A stretch of 64,000 nt of DNA from Flavobacteriaceae bacterium UBA6231 (GCA_002441545.1 DJWL01000200.1:3894-67893), one strand, 5' to 3'. Shown: positions 51,376-60,814, counted from the stretch's first letter. A program made the numbers and translations. Notes: generated from the sequence alone by a model not told the origin.

Positions 51376-52683
51376 ATGACTACAACCAACCAACATTTTA
51401 AACCCACTCAACAAAGTGGACGCATCAATTCTCTAGATGTAATTAGAGGTATTGCATTATTAGGCATTTTATTAATGAACATCAATGGCATGGGGCTTCC
51501 CTTTGCCTACTCAGACCCAACTATTTCTGGAGGTTCAGACGGACTAAATTTACAAGTCTGGATTGCAAATAATATGTTTTTTGAAGGCACAATGAGAGGC
51601 TTGTTTACCATGCTTTTTGGTGCAGGAGCCATATTATTAACCAGTAGATTAGAAAAAAGTGGTGCAGGAATAACTACAGCAGATATTTACTACCGTAGAA
51701 TACTATGGCTTCTTATTTTCGGAATTATAAATGTTTATATATTTCTTTGGCATGGCGATATATTATATCCTTATGCCATTTTTGGATTGATGTTATTTCC
51801 TTTCAGAAATGCAAGTGTTAAAAATCTCATTTTAGTTGGATGTGTTTTGATAAGTATTGGAGTTTTGTGGGATATAAGTGACTACCATAATAATCTTGAG
51901 ACACAAAAAAATGGCATTGAAATGCAAACACTTAAAGAGCAAGGGGTGACTTTGAATGATGAACAAGAAGACGATTTAAAAAAGTGGGAGAAATTAAATA
52001 CTAAGCATACGCCAGAGGAAGTGCAAGAAAAAATTAAAAAAATGCATCAAGGTTATTGGGCTGTTCTTATGGAAAAAGTAAAAGGCAATCAGTTTATGCA
52101 AACTTGGTTACCATACAGATTATGGGTATGGGATATTTTAAGTTTTATGATACTGGGTATGGCTTTGTTTAAACTTAGAGTGTTTCATGGTGAGCGGAGT
52201 AACAAATTTTATATTTTGCTTTTAGTAATAGGATATCTAATAGGTCTAAGCATAAATTATATAGAAACAACAATGCTTATTGATAGTAATTTTGATCCAG
52301 TGGTAATTTCAAAAGCAGATCAATCCTATCAAATTGGCCGATTGTTTACTACCATAGGTCATATTGGCCTTTTTATGTTATTTATAAAATCTGGCATATT
52401 AGGTTTTTTACAAAAATCTTTAGCAGCTGTTGGCAAATTAGCCTTAACAAATTACTTAACCCATAGTGTTGTTACTTCCATAATTTTTTATGGTGATGGG
52501 TTTGCTCTATTTGGAGAACTTCAAAGATATGAACTGTATTATATTGTTGGAGCCATTTGGGTTGTTCAATTAATTTTTAGCCCTATTTGGCTAAAATACT
52601 TTTTATACGGACCTGCAGAATGGGTATGGCGCTCTTTAACCTATCAACAAAAGCAACCTTTTAAAATAAGTCAAAGCGTTTAA
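51376..52683 (+). CDS. DUF418 family membrane protein
   Basis: 435 residues with about eight to ten membrane helices. The start RINSLDVIRGIALLGILLMNI and the C-terminal half (GKLALTNYLTHSVVTSIIFYG, GPAEWVWRSLTY) are diagnostic of DUF418, related to the acyltransferase-3 superfamily fold. Function unproven, but the fold and location beside MBOAT and DUF1624 genes point to acyl transfer across the membrane. Leader has CCAACC three bases before the ATG. Confidence 0.9.
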   Translation: MTTTNQHFKPTQQSGRINSLDVIRGIALLGILLMNINGMGLPFAYSDPTISGGSDGLNLQVWIANNMFFEGTMRGLFTMLFGAGAILLTSRLEKSGAGITTADIYYRRILWLLIFGIINVYIFLWHGDILYPYAIFGLMLFPFRNASVKNLILVGCVLISIGVLWDISDYHNNLETQKNGIEMQTLKEQGVTLNDEQEDDLKKWEKLNTKHTPEEVQEKIKKMHQGYWAVLMEKVKGNQFMQTWLPYRLWVWDILSFMILGMALFKLRVFHGERSNKFYILLLVIGYLIGLSINYIETTMLIDSNFDPVVISKADQSYQIGRLFTTIGHIGLFMLFIKSGILGFLQKSLAAVGKLALTNYLTHSVVTSIIFYGDGFALFGELQRYELYYIVGAIWVVQLIFSPIWLKYFLYGPAEWVWRSLTYQQKQPFKISQSV

Positions 52684-52704
52684 GTTTCTTAAAAAAATAA
52701 TGAA

Positions 52705-52953
52705 ATGAAAAACAATCTCTTAATTTTTACAACTTGCTTTCAGTTAGCAAGCCAAATTTTTGCTCAAAATTTTACACCAGAAGTAAAGGAATTTATAACT
52801 ATTGACACTACTAAAGTCGCCATTACAAATGTGACAATTATTGATGGTCTAGGAAAAAACATTAGAAACATGGAAGTTGTTTTTAAAGATGAAATTGGCT
52901 TTGATTCAAAAAAAATATTCGAATCTGTTGAAGGGAAAGTAGGGTTAAATTAA
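52705..52953 (+). pseudogene. Amidohydrolase remnant with large internal deletion
   Basis: 82 codons. It has a signal peptide (about 1-20) and the first strands of a secreted imidazolonepropionase-like amidohydrolase (FITIDTTKVAITNVTIIDGLG, about 32-51), then jumps directly to the typical last residues of that family (VVFKDEIGFDSKKIFESVEGKVGL). The whole metal-binding barrel, over 300 residues in relatives, is missing. The frame stays open, so a short product could be made, but no catalytic site remains. Confidence 0.75.
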
Positions 52954-52967
52954 ATTCTTAATAATAT

Positions 52968-54140
52968 ATGTCAGAAACAAAATCACCCCGTATAGCCTCT
53001 ATAGATTTACTAAGAGGTATGGTTATGATATTTATGACTTTAGATCATGTAAGAGATTATTTTCATTATGATGCTTTCTTTTTTGATCCAACAGATCTAT
53101 CTCAAACCAATGTAGCTTTATTTATAACCCGTTTCATCACGCATTATTGCGCACCAGTTTTTGTGTTTTTAGCAGGCACTTCTGCATTTTTTGTTGGACA
53201 AAAACGCAGTAAAAAAGAATTGAGCATTTGGCTTTTAAAACGAGGTTTTTGGCTCATAATAGTAGAAGTTACCATTATGAAGTTTGGCTGGAATTTCAAT
53301 TTAAATTATACTATGACAGTGTTTCAGGTAATCTGGGCACTTGGAGCATCCATGGTGTTTTTAGCGGCTTTTATTCATGTACCAAAAAAGCTGATGATCA
53401 CAATAGGTTTGATAGCTGTTTTTGGTCATAATATATTAGACGGTTATATGCCTGAAACTTATAAAAACCTATGGATTCTTTTGCATGTATCAGGTCCAAT
53501 AGTAACTCCCGTTACTACTATTTTTAGTGCCTATCCCCTCATACCATGGATTTTTGTAATGCCCCTAGGTTATCACTTTGGTTTATTATATCAAAAAGAT
53601 TTTAAACCAGAAATACGAATAAAATGGTTAAGATATATTGGTGTTTCGGCGATTTTACTTTTTATGATTATTAGATACTTCAATGTATATGGTGACCCAA
53701 CTATATGGGAACCAAAAAAATCATTTGCTTTTACAGTATTATCCTTTATAAATTTTGAAAAATATCCCCCATCGTTATTGTATTTATTAGTGACTCTAGG
53801 ACCCACAATTTTATTGCTGTCATTTACTGAGAACTGGAAAGGAAAATTATATAACGCAGTTGTAACGATTGGAAGAGTGCCCATGTTTTTTTACATCATC
53901 CATGTTTATATTATACATCTTTTGGCTTTAATAGCTGTAATGCTTTCTGGCTTATCACCAAAACTTATGATTATTGAGTTGTTTGTTACACTAACACCTG
54001 AACTTAAAGGATATGGTTATAGTTTATGGGTTGTGTATGCCATTTGGTTTTTATTAATACTAGCACTATATCCGGTTAGTAAATGGTACTGGAATTATAA
54101 AAGTAATAATCGAAATAAATGGTGGCTTAGTTATTTGTAA
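52968..54140 (+). CDS. DUF1624 / heparan-alpha-glucosaminide N-acetyltransferase-like membrane protein
   Basis: 390 residues, about ten membrane helices. Start RIASIDLLRGMVMIFMTLDHVRDYF (about 8-32) with the conserved LRG and DH motifs, then HYCAPVFVFLAGTSAFFVG (about 59-77). The family shares its fold with acyltransferases that move acetyl groups from acetyl-CoA across membranes. Substrate unknown. It follows the amidohydrolase remnant by 14 bases and precedes the amino acid permease by 13 bases. Confidence 0.87.
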   Translation: MSETKSPRIASIDLLRGMVMIFMTLDHVRDYFHYDAFFFDPTDLSQTNVALFITRFITHYCAPVFVFLAGTSAFFVGQKRSKKELSIWLLKRGFWLIIVEVTIMKFGWNFNLNYTMTVFQVIWALGASMVFLAAFIHVPKKLMITIGLIAVFGHNILDGYMPETYKNLWILLHVSGPIVTPVTTIFSAYPLIPWIFVMPLGYHFGLLYQKDFKPEIRIKWLRYIGVSAILLFMIIRYFNVYGDPTIWEPKKSFAFTVLSFINFEKYPPSLLYLLVTLGPTILLLSFTENWKGKLYNAVVTIGRVPMFFYIIHVYIIHLLALIAVMLSGLSPKLMIIELFVTLTPELKGYGYSLWVVYAIWFLLILALYPVSKWYWNYKSNNRNKWWLSYL

Positions 54141-54153
54141 TAAAAACTAAAAA

Positions 54154-55461
54154 ATGTCGGAAAAAGAAGAAGGATTAAAAAGAACCATTGGAGTTTTTGG
54201 CTTAACAGCTAATATAGTTAACATTATAATTGGTGCTGGTATTTTTGCATTACCTGCTATTGTAGCTGCAGGTCTTGGATCTGCCAGTATTTTTGCTTAT
54301 CTATTTTGCGGAATCCTTATAATTTTAGTCATGCTTTGTTTTGCAGAAGTTGGAAGTAAAATTTCTCATCCTGGTGGTACTTATGCTTATGTAGAAGAAT
54401 CTTTTGGAAAATATGCTGGGTTTATTGCTGCCATTTTATTTTTAATTTCAACAATATCCAGTGATGCTGCCATAGCTAATGCACTGGTTGGTATTATAGG
54501 CTCATTTTTTCCTTTATTTAAGATAAAATTTATAAAAATCCTCTTTTTTCTAATGCTTTTTTCAGGATTGGCATATATCAATATTAAAGGAATAAAAGAG
54601 GGCATAAGACTTGTAAAAATAATTACCTTAATAAAAATAATACCATTATTAGTAATCGTATTCATAGGTTTTTTTGACATTGAGATTAAAAATCTTTATT
54701 GGGAATCCATACCATCATTAAAAGATTTGGGAGAAATTTCTCTAATTCTCTTTTTCGCATTCCAAGGAGCTGAATCCGGTCTTTCAATTAATGGTGAAGT
54801 AAAAAATCCTAAAAAGTCAATACCCAGGGCCATATTATTAAGCGTATTGGCAATTTTAATTCTTTATATATTGATACAAACAGTTGCTCAGGGAGCTTTG
54901 GGGGATACATTGGCAACATTTAAAGAAAATCCATTGGGCGAATTAGCAAATCAAATTTTTGGTCCTATTGGTTTGACTTTAATTACAATTGGTGCAGGGG
55001 TATCAATTTTTGGTTCATTAACCAGCTCTATGTTAAGTACACCAAGAATATTATATAGTACATCTGTTGACAGAGTAATCCCTATTAACATATTATCTAA
55101 AGTTCACAGTAAATATATAACTCCTTATATAGCAATAACTATTTATGCTATAATGGCCCTTTTATTTGCGGTTTTTGGAGGCTTCAAACAACTTGCCATC
55201 ATTTCAAGTGGTGCCTTATTAATCATTTATTTTGCTGTATCACTTGCGGTAATAAAATTAAGAATTAAAGAAAAGAAAGATTATAAACCTGAAACTTTCA
55301 GAATTCCTGGTGGTTATTTGGTTCCTATTCTTTCCGCATTAATTATTTTATATTTTCTTTCCAATTTAACCAAAAATGAAATGATTACTACAGGTATTTT
55401 TATTATATCTATATCAATTATTTATATTGCCCTTTTCAAATTTAAAAAAAAATATGATTAA
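54154..55461 (+). CDS. APC superfamily amino acid permease
   Basis: 435 residues with 12 predicted helices. The first helix carries the substrate-binding break NIIIGAGIFALPA (about 18-30), helix 2-3 has GGTYAYVEESFGKYAGF (about 74-90), and helix 6 FFAFQGAESGLSINGEVKNPKKSIPRA (about 199-225), all typical of APC transporters. It imports amino acids or related amines. The end overlaps the truncated DUF6090 frame by eight bases. Fits the peptide-use theme with the M19 and S33 peptidases upstream. Confidence 0.92.
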   Translation: MSEKEEGLKRTIGVFGLTANIVNIIIGAGIFALPAIVAAGLGSASIFAYLFCGILIILVMLCFAEVGSKISHPGGTYAYVEESFGKYAGFIAAILFLISTISSDAAIANALVGIIGSFFPLFKIKFIKILFFLMLFSGLAYINIKGIKEGIRLVKIITLIKIIPLLVIVFIGFFDIEIKNLYWESIPSLKDLGEISLILFFAFQGAESGLSINGEVKNPKKSIPRAILLSVLAILILYILIQTVAQGALGDTLATFKENPLGELANQIFGPIGLTLITIGAGVSIFGSLTSSMLSTPRILYSTSVDRVIPINILSKVHSKYITPYIAITIYAIMALLFAVFGGFKQLAIISSGALLIIYFAVSLAVIKLRIKEKKDYKPETFRIPGGYLVPILSALIILYFLSNLTKNEMITTGIFIISISIIYIALFKFKKKYD

Positions 55462-55768
55462 ACTTTTTCGTAGCATTCGCCAAAACCTGCTTAATGAGGG
55501 CAAAACTTCAAAGTATCTTAAATATGCCATTGGTGAAATTGTTTTGGTGGTGATTGGAATTCTCATCGCACTTCAAGTGAATAATTGGAATGAAAATCAG
55601 AAAAAAGCAAAAATTAAGCAGAGTTATATAAAAAATTTAATAACTGATATTACCAAAGATACTATTCAGCTAAATGACAGATTAAAACTAAATCATGAAT
55701 ATCTTGCCAGCATTGATTCTTCCTTTGCTGTAATAAATGATCCTACTTTAAAGATAAGGACTAAATAA
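55454..55768 (+). pseudogene. Truncated DUF6090 family protein
   Basis: 104 residues from the ATG at 55454, overlapping the permease stop. The N-terminal part is a clear DUF6090 start: IKLFRSIRQNLLNEGKTSKYLKYAIGEIVLVVIGILIALQVNNWNE with one membrane helix (about 25-42), then a coiled coil. Members I know of are about 240-260 residues; here the frame ends at KIRTK and no continuation is seen in the next 137 bases. Read as a 3'-truncated gene; a short functional version is not excluded. Confidence 0.7.
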
Positions 55769-55905
55769 TATTAAGTGCATTTTTAAAAGTTTATTAAAAC
55801 CCATTTCTGCTTTCTAACCCTTCCAGTAAATACAATACACAAAAAAACTGTCTTTAAAATGTTATATATTAGTAAAACTTTTTTATTTCAATATATCACA
55901 GCAAA

Positions 55906-56802
55906 ATGAAAATTTTGAAAGCTACAATTACTTCAATAATATTATTAATAATGTCTCACTGTTGTATTGCTCAAACCAATGGGTACAAAGAAGTTCAATT
56001 AACTGATAATACTTTTGACAATAGATATGCCAGTTATAACAAAAGTGGAGATTTAATTTTATTTGAATCTAACAGAGATGGCCACTGGCAAATTTATACT
56101 ATGGATGTTAATGGTAACCACCAAAAACGATTAATTAATAGTATTTATAATGATAGACGTCCTGCATGGAATCCTCTTAAAAATATTGTTTTGTTTGAAT
56201 CAGACAGAAGTGGCACCAACGAATTGTATAAATTATATTTAGATACCAATACCATTCAAAAAATACCCATTTCATTAAATGGTAATAAGTCATTCGGTCA
56301 ATTTGCCCCTAACGGAGTAGATGTGGTTTTTAATTATGAAAACACAAGCGAGGATATTGATATTTACTCAATAACCCATAACGGCAAACGACAAAAAATG
56401 TTAGTTGATGACACTTATAAAAAATTGAGACCCATTTTTTCTCCAAAAGGAAATAGTATTGTGTATTTCACAAATAAAAATAACACAGGTGATACAGATG
56501 TTATTTATGTTTATAATTTATTTCTGAAAGAAAAAAATAAGTTAACATATTTTAAAGATCAAAGCCAACATCCTGCATATTCAAATAATGGCAGACGAAT
56601 TGCATATTCAACATCTTACAAAGATGAACAACCAGAAATATACATTATGGACTCTGATGGGGATAATAAAAAAAGAATAACATTTAACGATACTGAAGAT
56701 ATTTTACCCCATTGGTCACCAAAAGATATAAATATACTTGTTTCAAGACTTATTAATAATAATTATCAAATTTGTAAAATACTCTTAAAAGAACCTTTAT
56801 AA
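55906..56802 (+). CDS. Secreted TolB-like (PD40) beta-propeller protein
   Basis: 298 residues. Signal peptide (about 1-22), then six PD40/WD40-like blades with repeated YASYNKSGDLILFESNRDG, RPAWNPLKNIVLFESDRSG, RPIFSPKGNSIVYFTN, HPAYSNNGRRIAYSTS and LPHWSPKDINILVSR. This is the TolB C-terminal propeller fold without the TolB N-terminal domain; likely periplasmic binding of a peptide or glycan. It stands alone, 137 bases after the DUF6090 remnant, and is convergent with the DinB-like gene at ten bases. Confidence 0.85.
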   Translation: MKILKATITSIILLIMSHCCIAQTNGYKEVQLTDNTFDNRYASYNKSGDLILFESNRDGHWQIYTMDVNGNHQKRLINSIYNDRRPAWNPLKNIVLFESDRSGTNELYKLYLDTNTIQKIPISLNGNKSFGQFAPNGVDVVFNYENTSEDIDIYSITHNGKRQKMLVDDTYKKLRPIFSPKGNSIVYFTNKNNTGDTDVIYVYNLFLKEKNKLTYFKDQSQHPAYSNNGRRIAYSTSYKDEQPEIYIMDSDGDNKKRITFNDTEDILPHWSPKDINILVSRLINNNYQICKILLKEPL

Positions 56803-56812
56803 ATTATAAAAA

Positions 56813-57388
56813 TCACTCTCTAACTTTACCAGTAAAAACACTCGCTTTTGAGTTATAAGGATTACCCGAAGATCGCCTAAAGGATACTATTTGCCCACAA
56901 TGCCAAACTGCATCTTCAATTGGGCCATTAAGGTTGTTCCAAAAAGGAAATTCGCGCGCTCCAAAAATTAGTTTGAATTGAGAAACATCTTCTGAATGTC
57001 GTAAAATATCTGCCGCAGTTTTTATGTTCTCTAAAGTTTGTTTTCTTTTTTCTTCAAATGTAAACTCAGAAACATTATTACCTCCATCATTCGATTTTTT
57101 TAATGTAGCATTAACAATCACTTTTGATAATCCATAAATGTGCTCAATAGTTTCTCCACTAGTTCTAGCGTCTTCACTTGGTTTAAAATTTAAATCATTT
57201 TCTGTTAATCCTTCTGTTGCCCAATAATATCTAAAACCTAAACCATCTAACATCCTAGCTGCAACACTACCAGCAGTATATGTTTCTGGATAATCTGGAA
57301 TTTCATAATAAGGTAATTTAGTTTTCATATCAGTTTGAGATTGAAGTTGAAACGTAATTAAAAGGGCAAACATTAATAACTTTTTCAT
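56813..57388 (-). CDS. Secreted DinB-like protein
   Basis: 191 residues. Signal peptide (about 1-17). The body resembles the DinB/YfiT-like four-helix bundle, with candidate metal histidines in GETIEHIYGLSK (about 83) and DAVWHCGQIVSFRRSSGNP (about 163). These folds are often thiol-dependent transferases, but a secreted form is of unknown role. The start codon overlaps the stop of the upstream M28 peptidase gene by one base, so the two are coupled. Confidence 0.72.
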   Translation of the reverse strand: MKKLLMFALLITFQLQSQTDMKTKLPYYEIPDYPETYTAGSVAARMLDGLGFRYYWATEGLTENDLNFKPSEDARTSGETIEHIYGLSKVIVNATLKKSNDGGNNVSEFTFEEKRKQTLENIKTAADILRHSEDVSQFKLIFGAREFPFWNNLNGPIEDAVWHCGQIVSFRRSSGNPYNSKASVFTGKVRE

Positions 57389-58770
57389 TATTTTACTCCA
57401 TATTTATCAAACAAATACATAAGTGATGTCATGGTTGCTGCGCCAAGTTCCAATTCTCTTTTATTTATGGCATCAAAAGTATCATTACTGGCATGGTGAT
57501 AATCAAAGTATCGTTGCGAATCTGGTCTTAAACCGGCCAAAACAATGTTGTCATTTTTTAAAGGCCCAATATCTGCACCACTTCCACCCTTTTCAAAATA
57601 ATGTATTAAATAAGGTTTAAACAATGGTTCCCAAGATAATGCCATATTAAAATTGGCATCATCACAATCAAATGAAAAGCCTCTTGGTGTAAATCCGCCA
57701 GAATCACTTTCTAACGCAAACACATGTTTCTCTCCTTTTTGTTCAGCTTCTTCTGCGTATTTTTCTCCACCTCTTAAACCATTTTCTTCATTCATAAACA
57801 AAATAACTCTTATGCTATGTTTTGGCTTGATACCAGATTCTTTTATTAACCTTAAAACTTCCATGGATTGCACAATTCCTGCGCCATCATCATGTGATCC
57901 ATCACCTAAATCCCAAGAATCCAAATGACCTCCTACAACCATATATTCATTTGGAAATTCACTACCAGTAATTTCTCCAATAACATTATAAGATTGAACA
58001 TCTTTTAACTGCTTGCAACTTTGTTTAAAATAGAATTTTACATTTTTATCAAGCTCTAGCATGGTGCTCAACAATTCGGCATCATTTGTGGAAATAGCTG
58101 CAGATGGAATTCTTTGCTCTACCGGTAAATCATTATAGGTCATAGCACCTGTATGAGGTAAATCATCTAATCGCAAATTCATTGACCTCACAATAACCGC
58201 AGCCGCACCATATTTAGCGGCTTCAACAGCTCCCATATAGCGTTGATTAACACAACCTCCATAAGCTTCATGTGTCTGAATTAAATCGGCCTGCATGGGT
58301 CTGTTATAAAACACTATTTTACCTTCAATTTTATCCTTTCCTAAGGCTTCCAATTCCTCAAAATTATGAACTTCTACAACATTGGCTTTAATTCCTAAAG
58401 CAGGTGTTTCCACAGAGCCACCAAGGGCACAAATATTTACGGTAGTGGTTTTTCCCGGTTCACTTTCTATAAAGGCATATTCTTTAGCTCCTCTAACCCA
58501 TTTTGGAACCATTACCGGTTGTAACCAAACGTTATCCAATCCTAATTTTTCTAACTCTTCTTTCCCCCAATCGACTGCTTTTTCCGCACCTAAAGAACCC
58601 GATAACCTGCTTCCAATTTGATTTGATAAATAATTCAACCAATCAAAACTTTTTCCGTTTGTTAAAGATTGCTTATAGAATTCTCTAATAATTTCTTCAT
58701 CTGATTGTGAAAAAACTGGAACTGTAATTAAAAGCGCTAATAGAAAAAAAGTTGATTTAAACTTAACCAT
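57388..58770 (-). CDS. Secreted M28 family metallopeptidase
   Basis: 460 residues, signal peptide (about 1-20). An inserted PA-like domain (about 120-240) is followed by the M28 catalytic core: GGHLDSWDLGDGSHDDGAG (about 281-299, zinc His and bridging Asp), FMNEENGLRGGEKYA (about 327-341, catalytic Glu), ALESDSGG and a final zinc His in YFDYHHASNDTFDAI (about 426-440). An aminopeptidase or carboxypeptidase acting in the periplasm or outside; closest in style to Q-type carboxypeptidases. Coupled with the DinB-like gene downstream. Confidence 0.92.
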   Translation of the reverse strand: MVKFKSTFFLLALLITVPVFSQSDEEIIREFYKQSLTNGKSFDWLNYLSNQIGSRLSGSLGAEKAVDWGKEELEKLGLDNVWLQPVMVPKWVRGAKEYAFIESEPGKTTTVNICALGGSVETPALGIKANVVEVHNFEELEALGKDKIEGKIVFYNRPMQADLIQTHEAYGGCVNQRYMGAVEAAKYGAAAVIVRSMNLRLDDLPHTGAMTYNDLPVEQRIPSAAISTNDAELLSTMLELDKNVKFYFKQSCKQLKDVQSYNVIGEITGSEFPNEYMVVGGHLDSWDLGDGSHDDGAGIVQSMEVLRLIKESGIKPKHSIRVILFMNEENGLRGGEKYAEEAEQKGEKHVFALESDSGGFTPRGFSFDCDDANFNMALSWEPLFKPYLIHYFEKGGSGADIGPLKNDNIVLAGLRPDSQRYFDYHHASNDTFDAINKRELELGAATMTSLMYLFDKYGVK

Positions 58771-58860
58771 ATGTTTTATTTTAGATTTTTAAAGGTAGCA
58801 TTAATGAAAATTTTAAGATGCAAACAAATTCATAAAATTTTAAAAAAATAACTTGATTTG

Positions 58861-59742
58861 TTATGATTCCTTTTCAAGTTGTTGTTTGTATAATTCTAAA
58901 TTTGATTTTAAATCATCATCTACATCAGGATATTTAATGTCTGTATAAGTATTTAAAGTATCGTACATGATTTTTGCAACAATATAACGTGCTGTAGATT
59001 TATCATCTGCGGGAATATTATACCATGGTGCATGTGGTTTAGATGTTCTGTTTATGGCGTCTTCATAACAGTCTTGATATTTATCCCAAAGTTTACGCTC
59101 TTTTAAATCGCCAGCGGAAAATTTCCAGTTTTTTTCTTGTTTTTCCAATCGGCGTAGTAACCGTTGCCTTTGCTCTTCTTTAGAAATATTTAAAAAGAAT
59201 TTAAAAATAATAGTTCCGTTTTCAGACAAATGCTTTTCAAAATTATTTATTTGTTCAAAACGTTTATCCCAAAAAGCATCATTAACATCTTCAACTGAAT
59301 TTACTGTTGGAATATTTTCAGACAAAATATATCCTGGATGTACTCTGGTAACCAATACATTTTCATAATGTGTCCTATTGAATACTCCAAATTTTCCTCT
59401 AACCGGAAGCACTAAATAATGCCTCCATAAATAATCATGACCCAATTCTAATTCGGTTGGAACTTTAAAACTGTGAACTTCCACGCCTTGAGCATTAAAA
59501 TCTTTAAAAACTTCTCGAACTAAACTATCTTTTCCAGAAGTATCCATTCCTTGAAGGCAAACCAAAACGGCATATTTACCTTGTGCATACATAGCATCTT
59601 GAATACTACTGAGTTTTATTCTAACAGATTCTAACTCTTTATTTATTTTCTTTTCAGAAACCTTTAAATCATAATTTGTAGAGACTTCTTTCAAATTAAT
59701 TTTTGATGATACGCGAAACTCTTCTGCCGAAATTTTTTTCAT
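58861..59742 (-). CDS. PPK2 family polyphosphate:nucleotide phosphotransferase
   Basis: 293 residues. Walker A-like VCLQGMDTSGKDSLVREVF (about 61-79), the strand GVFNRTHYENVLVTRVH (about 117-133; usual Asp replaced by Asn in FNR) and lid region RRLEKQEKNWKFSAGDLKERKLWDKY (about 184-209). This matches the PPK2 branch that uses polyphosphate to phosphorylate nucleoside mono- or diphosphates in the cytoplasm. Monocistronic, divergent from the coiled-coil gene at 59865. Substrate preference cannot be read from sequence. Confidence 0.9.
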   Translation of the reverse strand: MKKISAEEFRVSSKINLKEVSTNYDLKVSEKKINKELESVRIKLSSIQDAMYAQGKYAVLVCLQGMDTSGKDSLVREVFKDFNAQGVEVHSFKVPTELELGHDYLWRHYLVLPVRGKFGVFNRTHYENVLVTRVHPGYILSENIPTVNSVEDVNDAFWDKRFEQINNFEKHLSENGTIIFKFFLNISKEEQRQRLLRRLEKQEKNWKFSAGDLKERKLWDKYQDCYEDAINRTSKPHAPWYNIPADDKSTARYIVAKIMYDTLNTYTDIKYPDVDDDLKSNLELYKQQLEKES

Positions 59743-59824
59743 AAATCAATCCTTTAAAATAGTTTATAAATATAACTAAAACAATAAACTCGATGAAATG
59801 CACCTTACTTTAATATGTTTTTAA

Positions 59825-59832
59825 TATTTTTG
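59825..59832 (+). promoter_or_regulatory. Candidate -7 box for the coiled-coil protein gene
   Basis: TATTTTTG fits TAnnTTTG, 32 bases before the ATG at 59865. A TCGATGAAATGCA box lies upstream at 59790-59802. Confidence 0.4.
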
Positions 59833-59864
59833 GGCACCTACTTATTAATTTTACTCCAAATACC

Positions 59865-60596
59865 ATGAAAAGAAACTACCTTTTTTATTTGTTTATTATT
59901 GTTTGTTTAAAATTTCAAGGACAAACAAACTGTTCTGAAGCAGATTCTGATTTAATATATGCCTACTCTGATATAAAAACTTCGTACGCATCTAATAACA
60001 TATCACATTTAAAGTATAACGCACATAAATCGCTTGAAGCTTTTAAACTTGCTAAACCAAAATTAAAATCTTGTGGTTGCGAAGCTTCATATAATCTTGT
60101 TTATGACGCTATTGAATTATTAGAAAAAGTTGATCCAACTGAAACTTATGAAGATGGAAGATTTTATGTAAAAAAAGTTAGAGAACTTGCCAAGCAAAGC
60201 ATTATTGAATTAGATAAATGTACAGCAGGAATTCAAAAAGACAATAGCCTTGAAGTATTACAAAATGAACAAGAAGCATTAAGAAAACAACAAATGGAGC
60301 TGAAGGAAAAGGAAAAAGAAATTCAGCTTAAATTGAAGCAACAACAAGAAAAGGAATTAATGCTCAAAAAAGAACAAAAAATAAGTGAATTTGAAACGGC
60401 TCTTACTACAAGCTTAAAAAACTACAATGACATATTAAAAATATGCAACTGCGAAAGTGAGATCACTGCTTTTAGTGAAAATTCAGATGCTTTAAAAGAC
60501 AAAACCCTTGAAGAGATTAAGACTTATTATATTAAAATAATTAAATCTGTATCATCGGATTATTTAAGTGCTTTAAATTCCTGTACAAACCAGTAA
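59865..60596 (+). CDS. Secreted coiled-coil protein of unknown function
   Basis: 243 residues. Signal peptide (about 1-19), a helical domain with three or more Cys (NCSEADSDL, SCGCEASYNL; about 20-105), a long charged coiled coil (about 125-180; Gln/Lys/Glu heptads), and a C-terminal helical part with CNCESE and a final SCTNQ. No family recognised. Likely periplasmic and elongated. Followed by a nitroreductase remnant on the same strand. Confidence 0.7.
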   Translation: MKRNYLFYLFIIVCLKFQGQTNCSEADSDLIYAYSDIKTSYASNNISHLKYNAHKSLEAFKLAKPKLKSCGCEASYNLVYDAIELLEKVDPTETYEDGRFYVKKVRELAKQSIIELDKCTAGIQKDNSLEVLQNEQEALRKQQMELKEKEKEIQLKLKQQQEKELMLKKEQKISEFETALTTSLKNYNDILKICNCESEITAFSENSDALKDKTLEEIKTYYIKIIKSVSSDYLSALNSCTNQ

Positions 60597-60619
60597 AACT
60601 CTTAAAAAATAAAAGGTAG

Positions 60620-60795
60620 GATACTACACGTATAGAAGGTTTTGAGCCCTAAAAATTAGATGAAATTCTAGGTTTAAGAAAAAAAAGATTAAAAAGTGCC
60701 GTGATATTGGCTTTGGGTTATCGGGATGCTGAAAATGTCTGGAACGCAAATATTGCAAGGACAAACATCAAGAGTTTATCCATGAAATAAAATAA
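60620..60795 (+). pseudogene. 3' remnant of an NfsB-type nitroreductase
   Basis: Read in frame from 60620: DTTRIEGFEP, an in-frame TAA (60650-60652), then KLDEILGLRKKRLKSAVILALGYRDAEN, and after a frame change the ending KDKHQEFIHEIK with TAA at 60793-60795. This matches the C-terminal third of FMN-dependent NfsB-like nitroreductases (PIEGF, LDE.LGL..KG..S.V...LGYRD). One stop, at least one frameshift and no N-terminal two thirds: clearly dead. Confidence 0.82.
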
Positions 60796-60814
60796 CAACC
60801 TGATTTGTTTTAAT

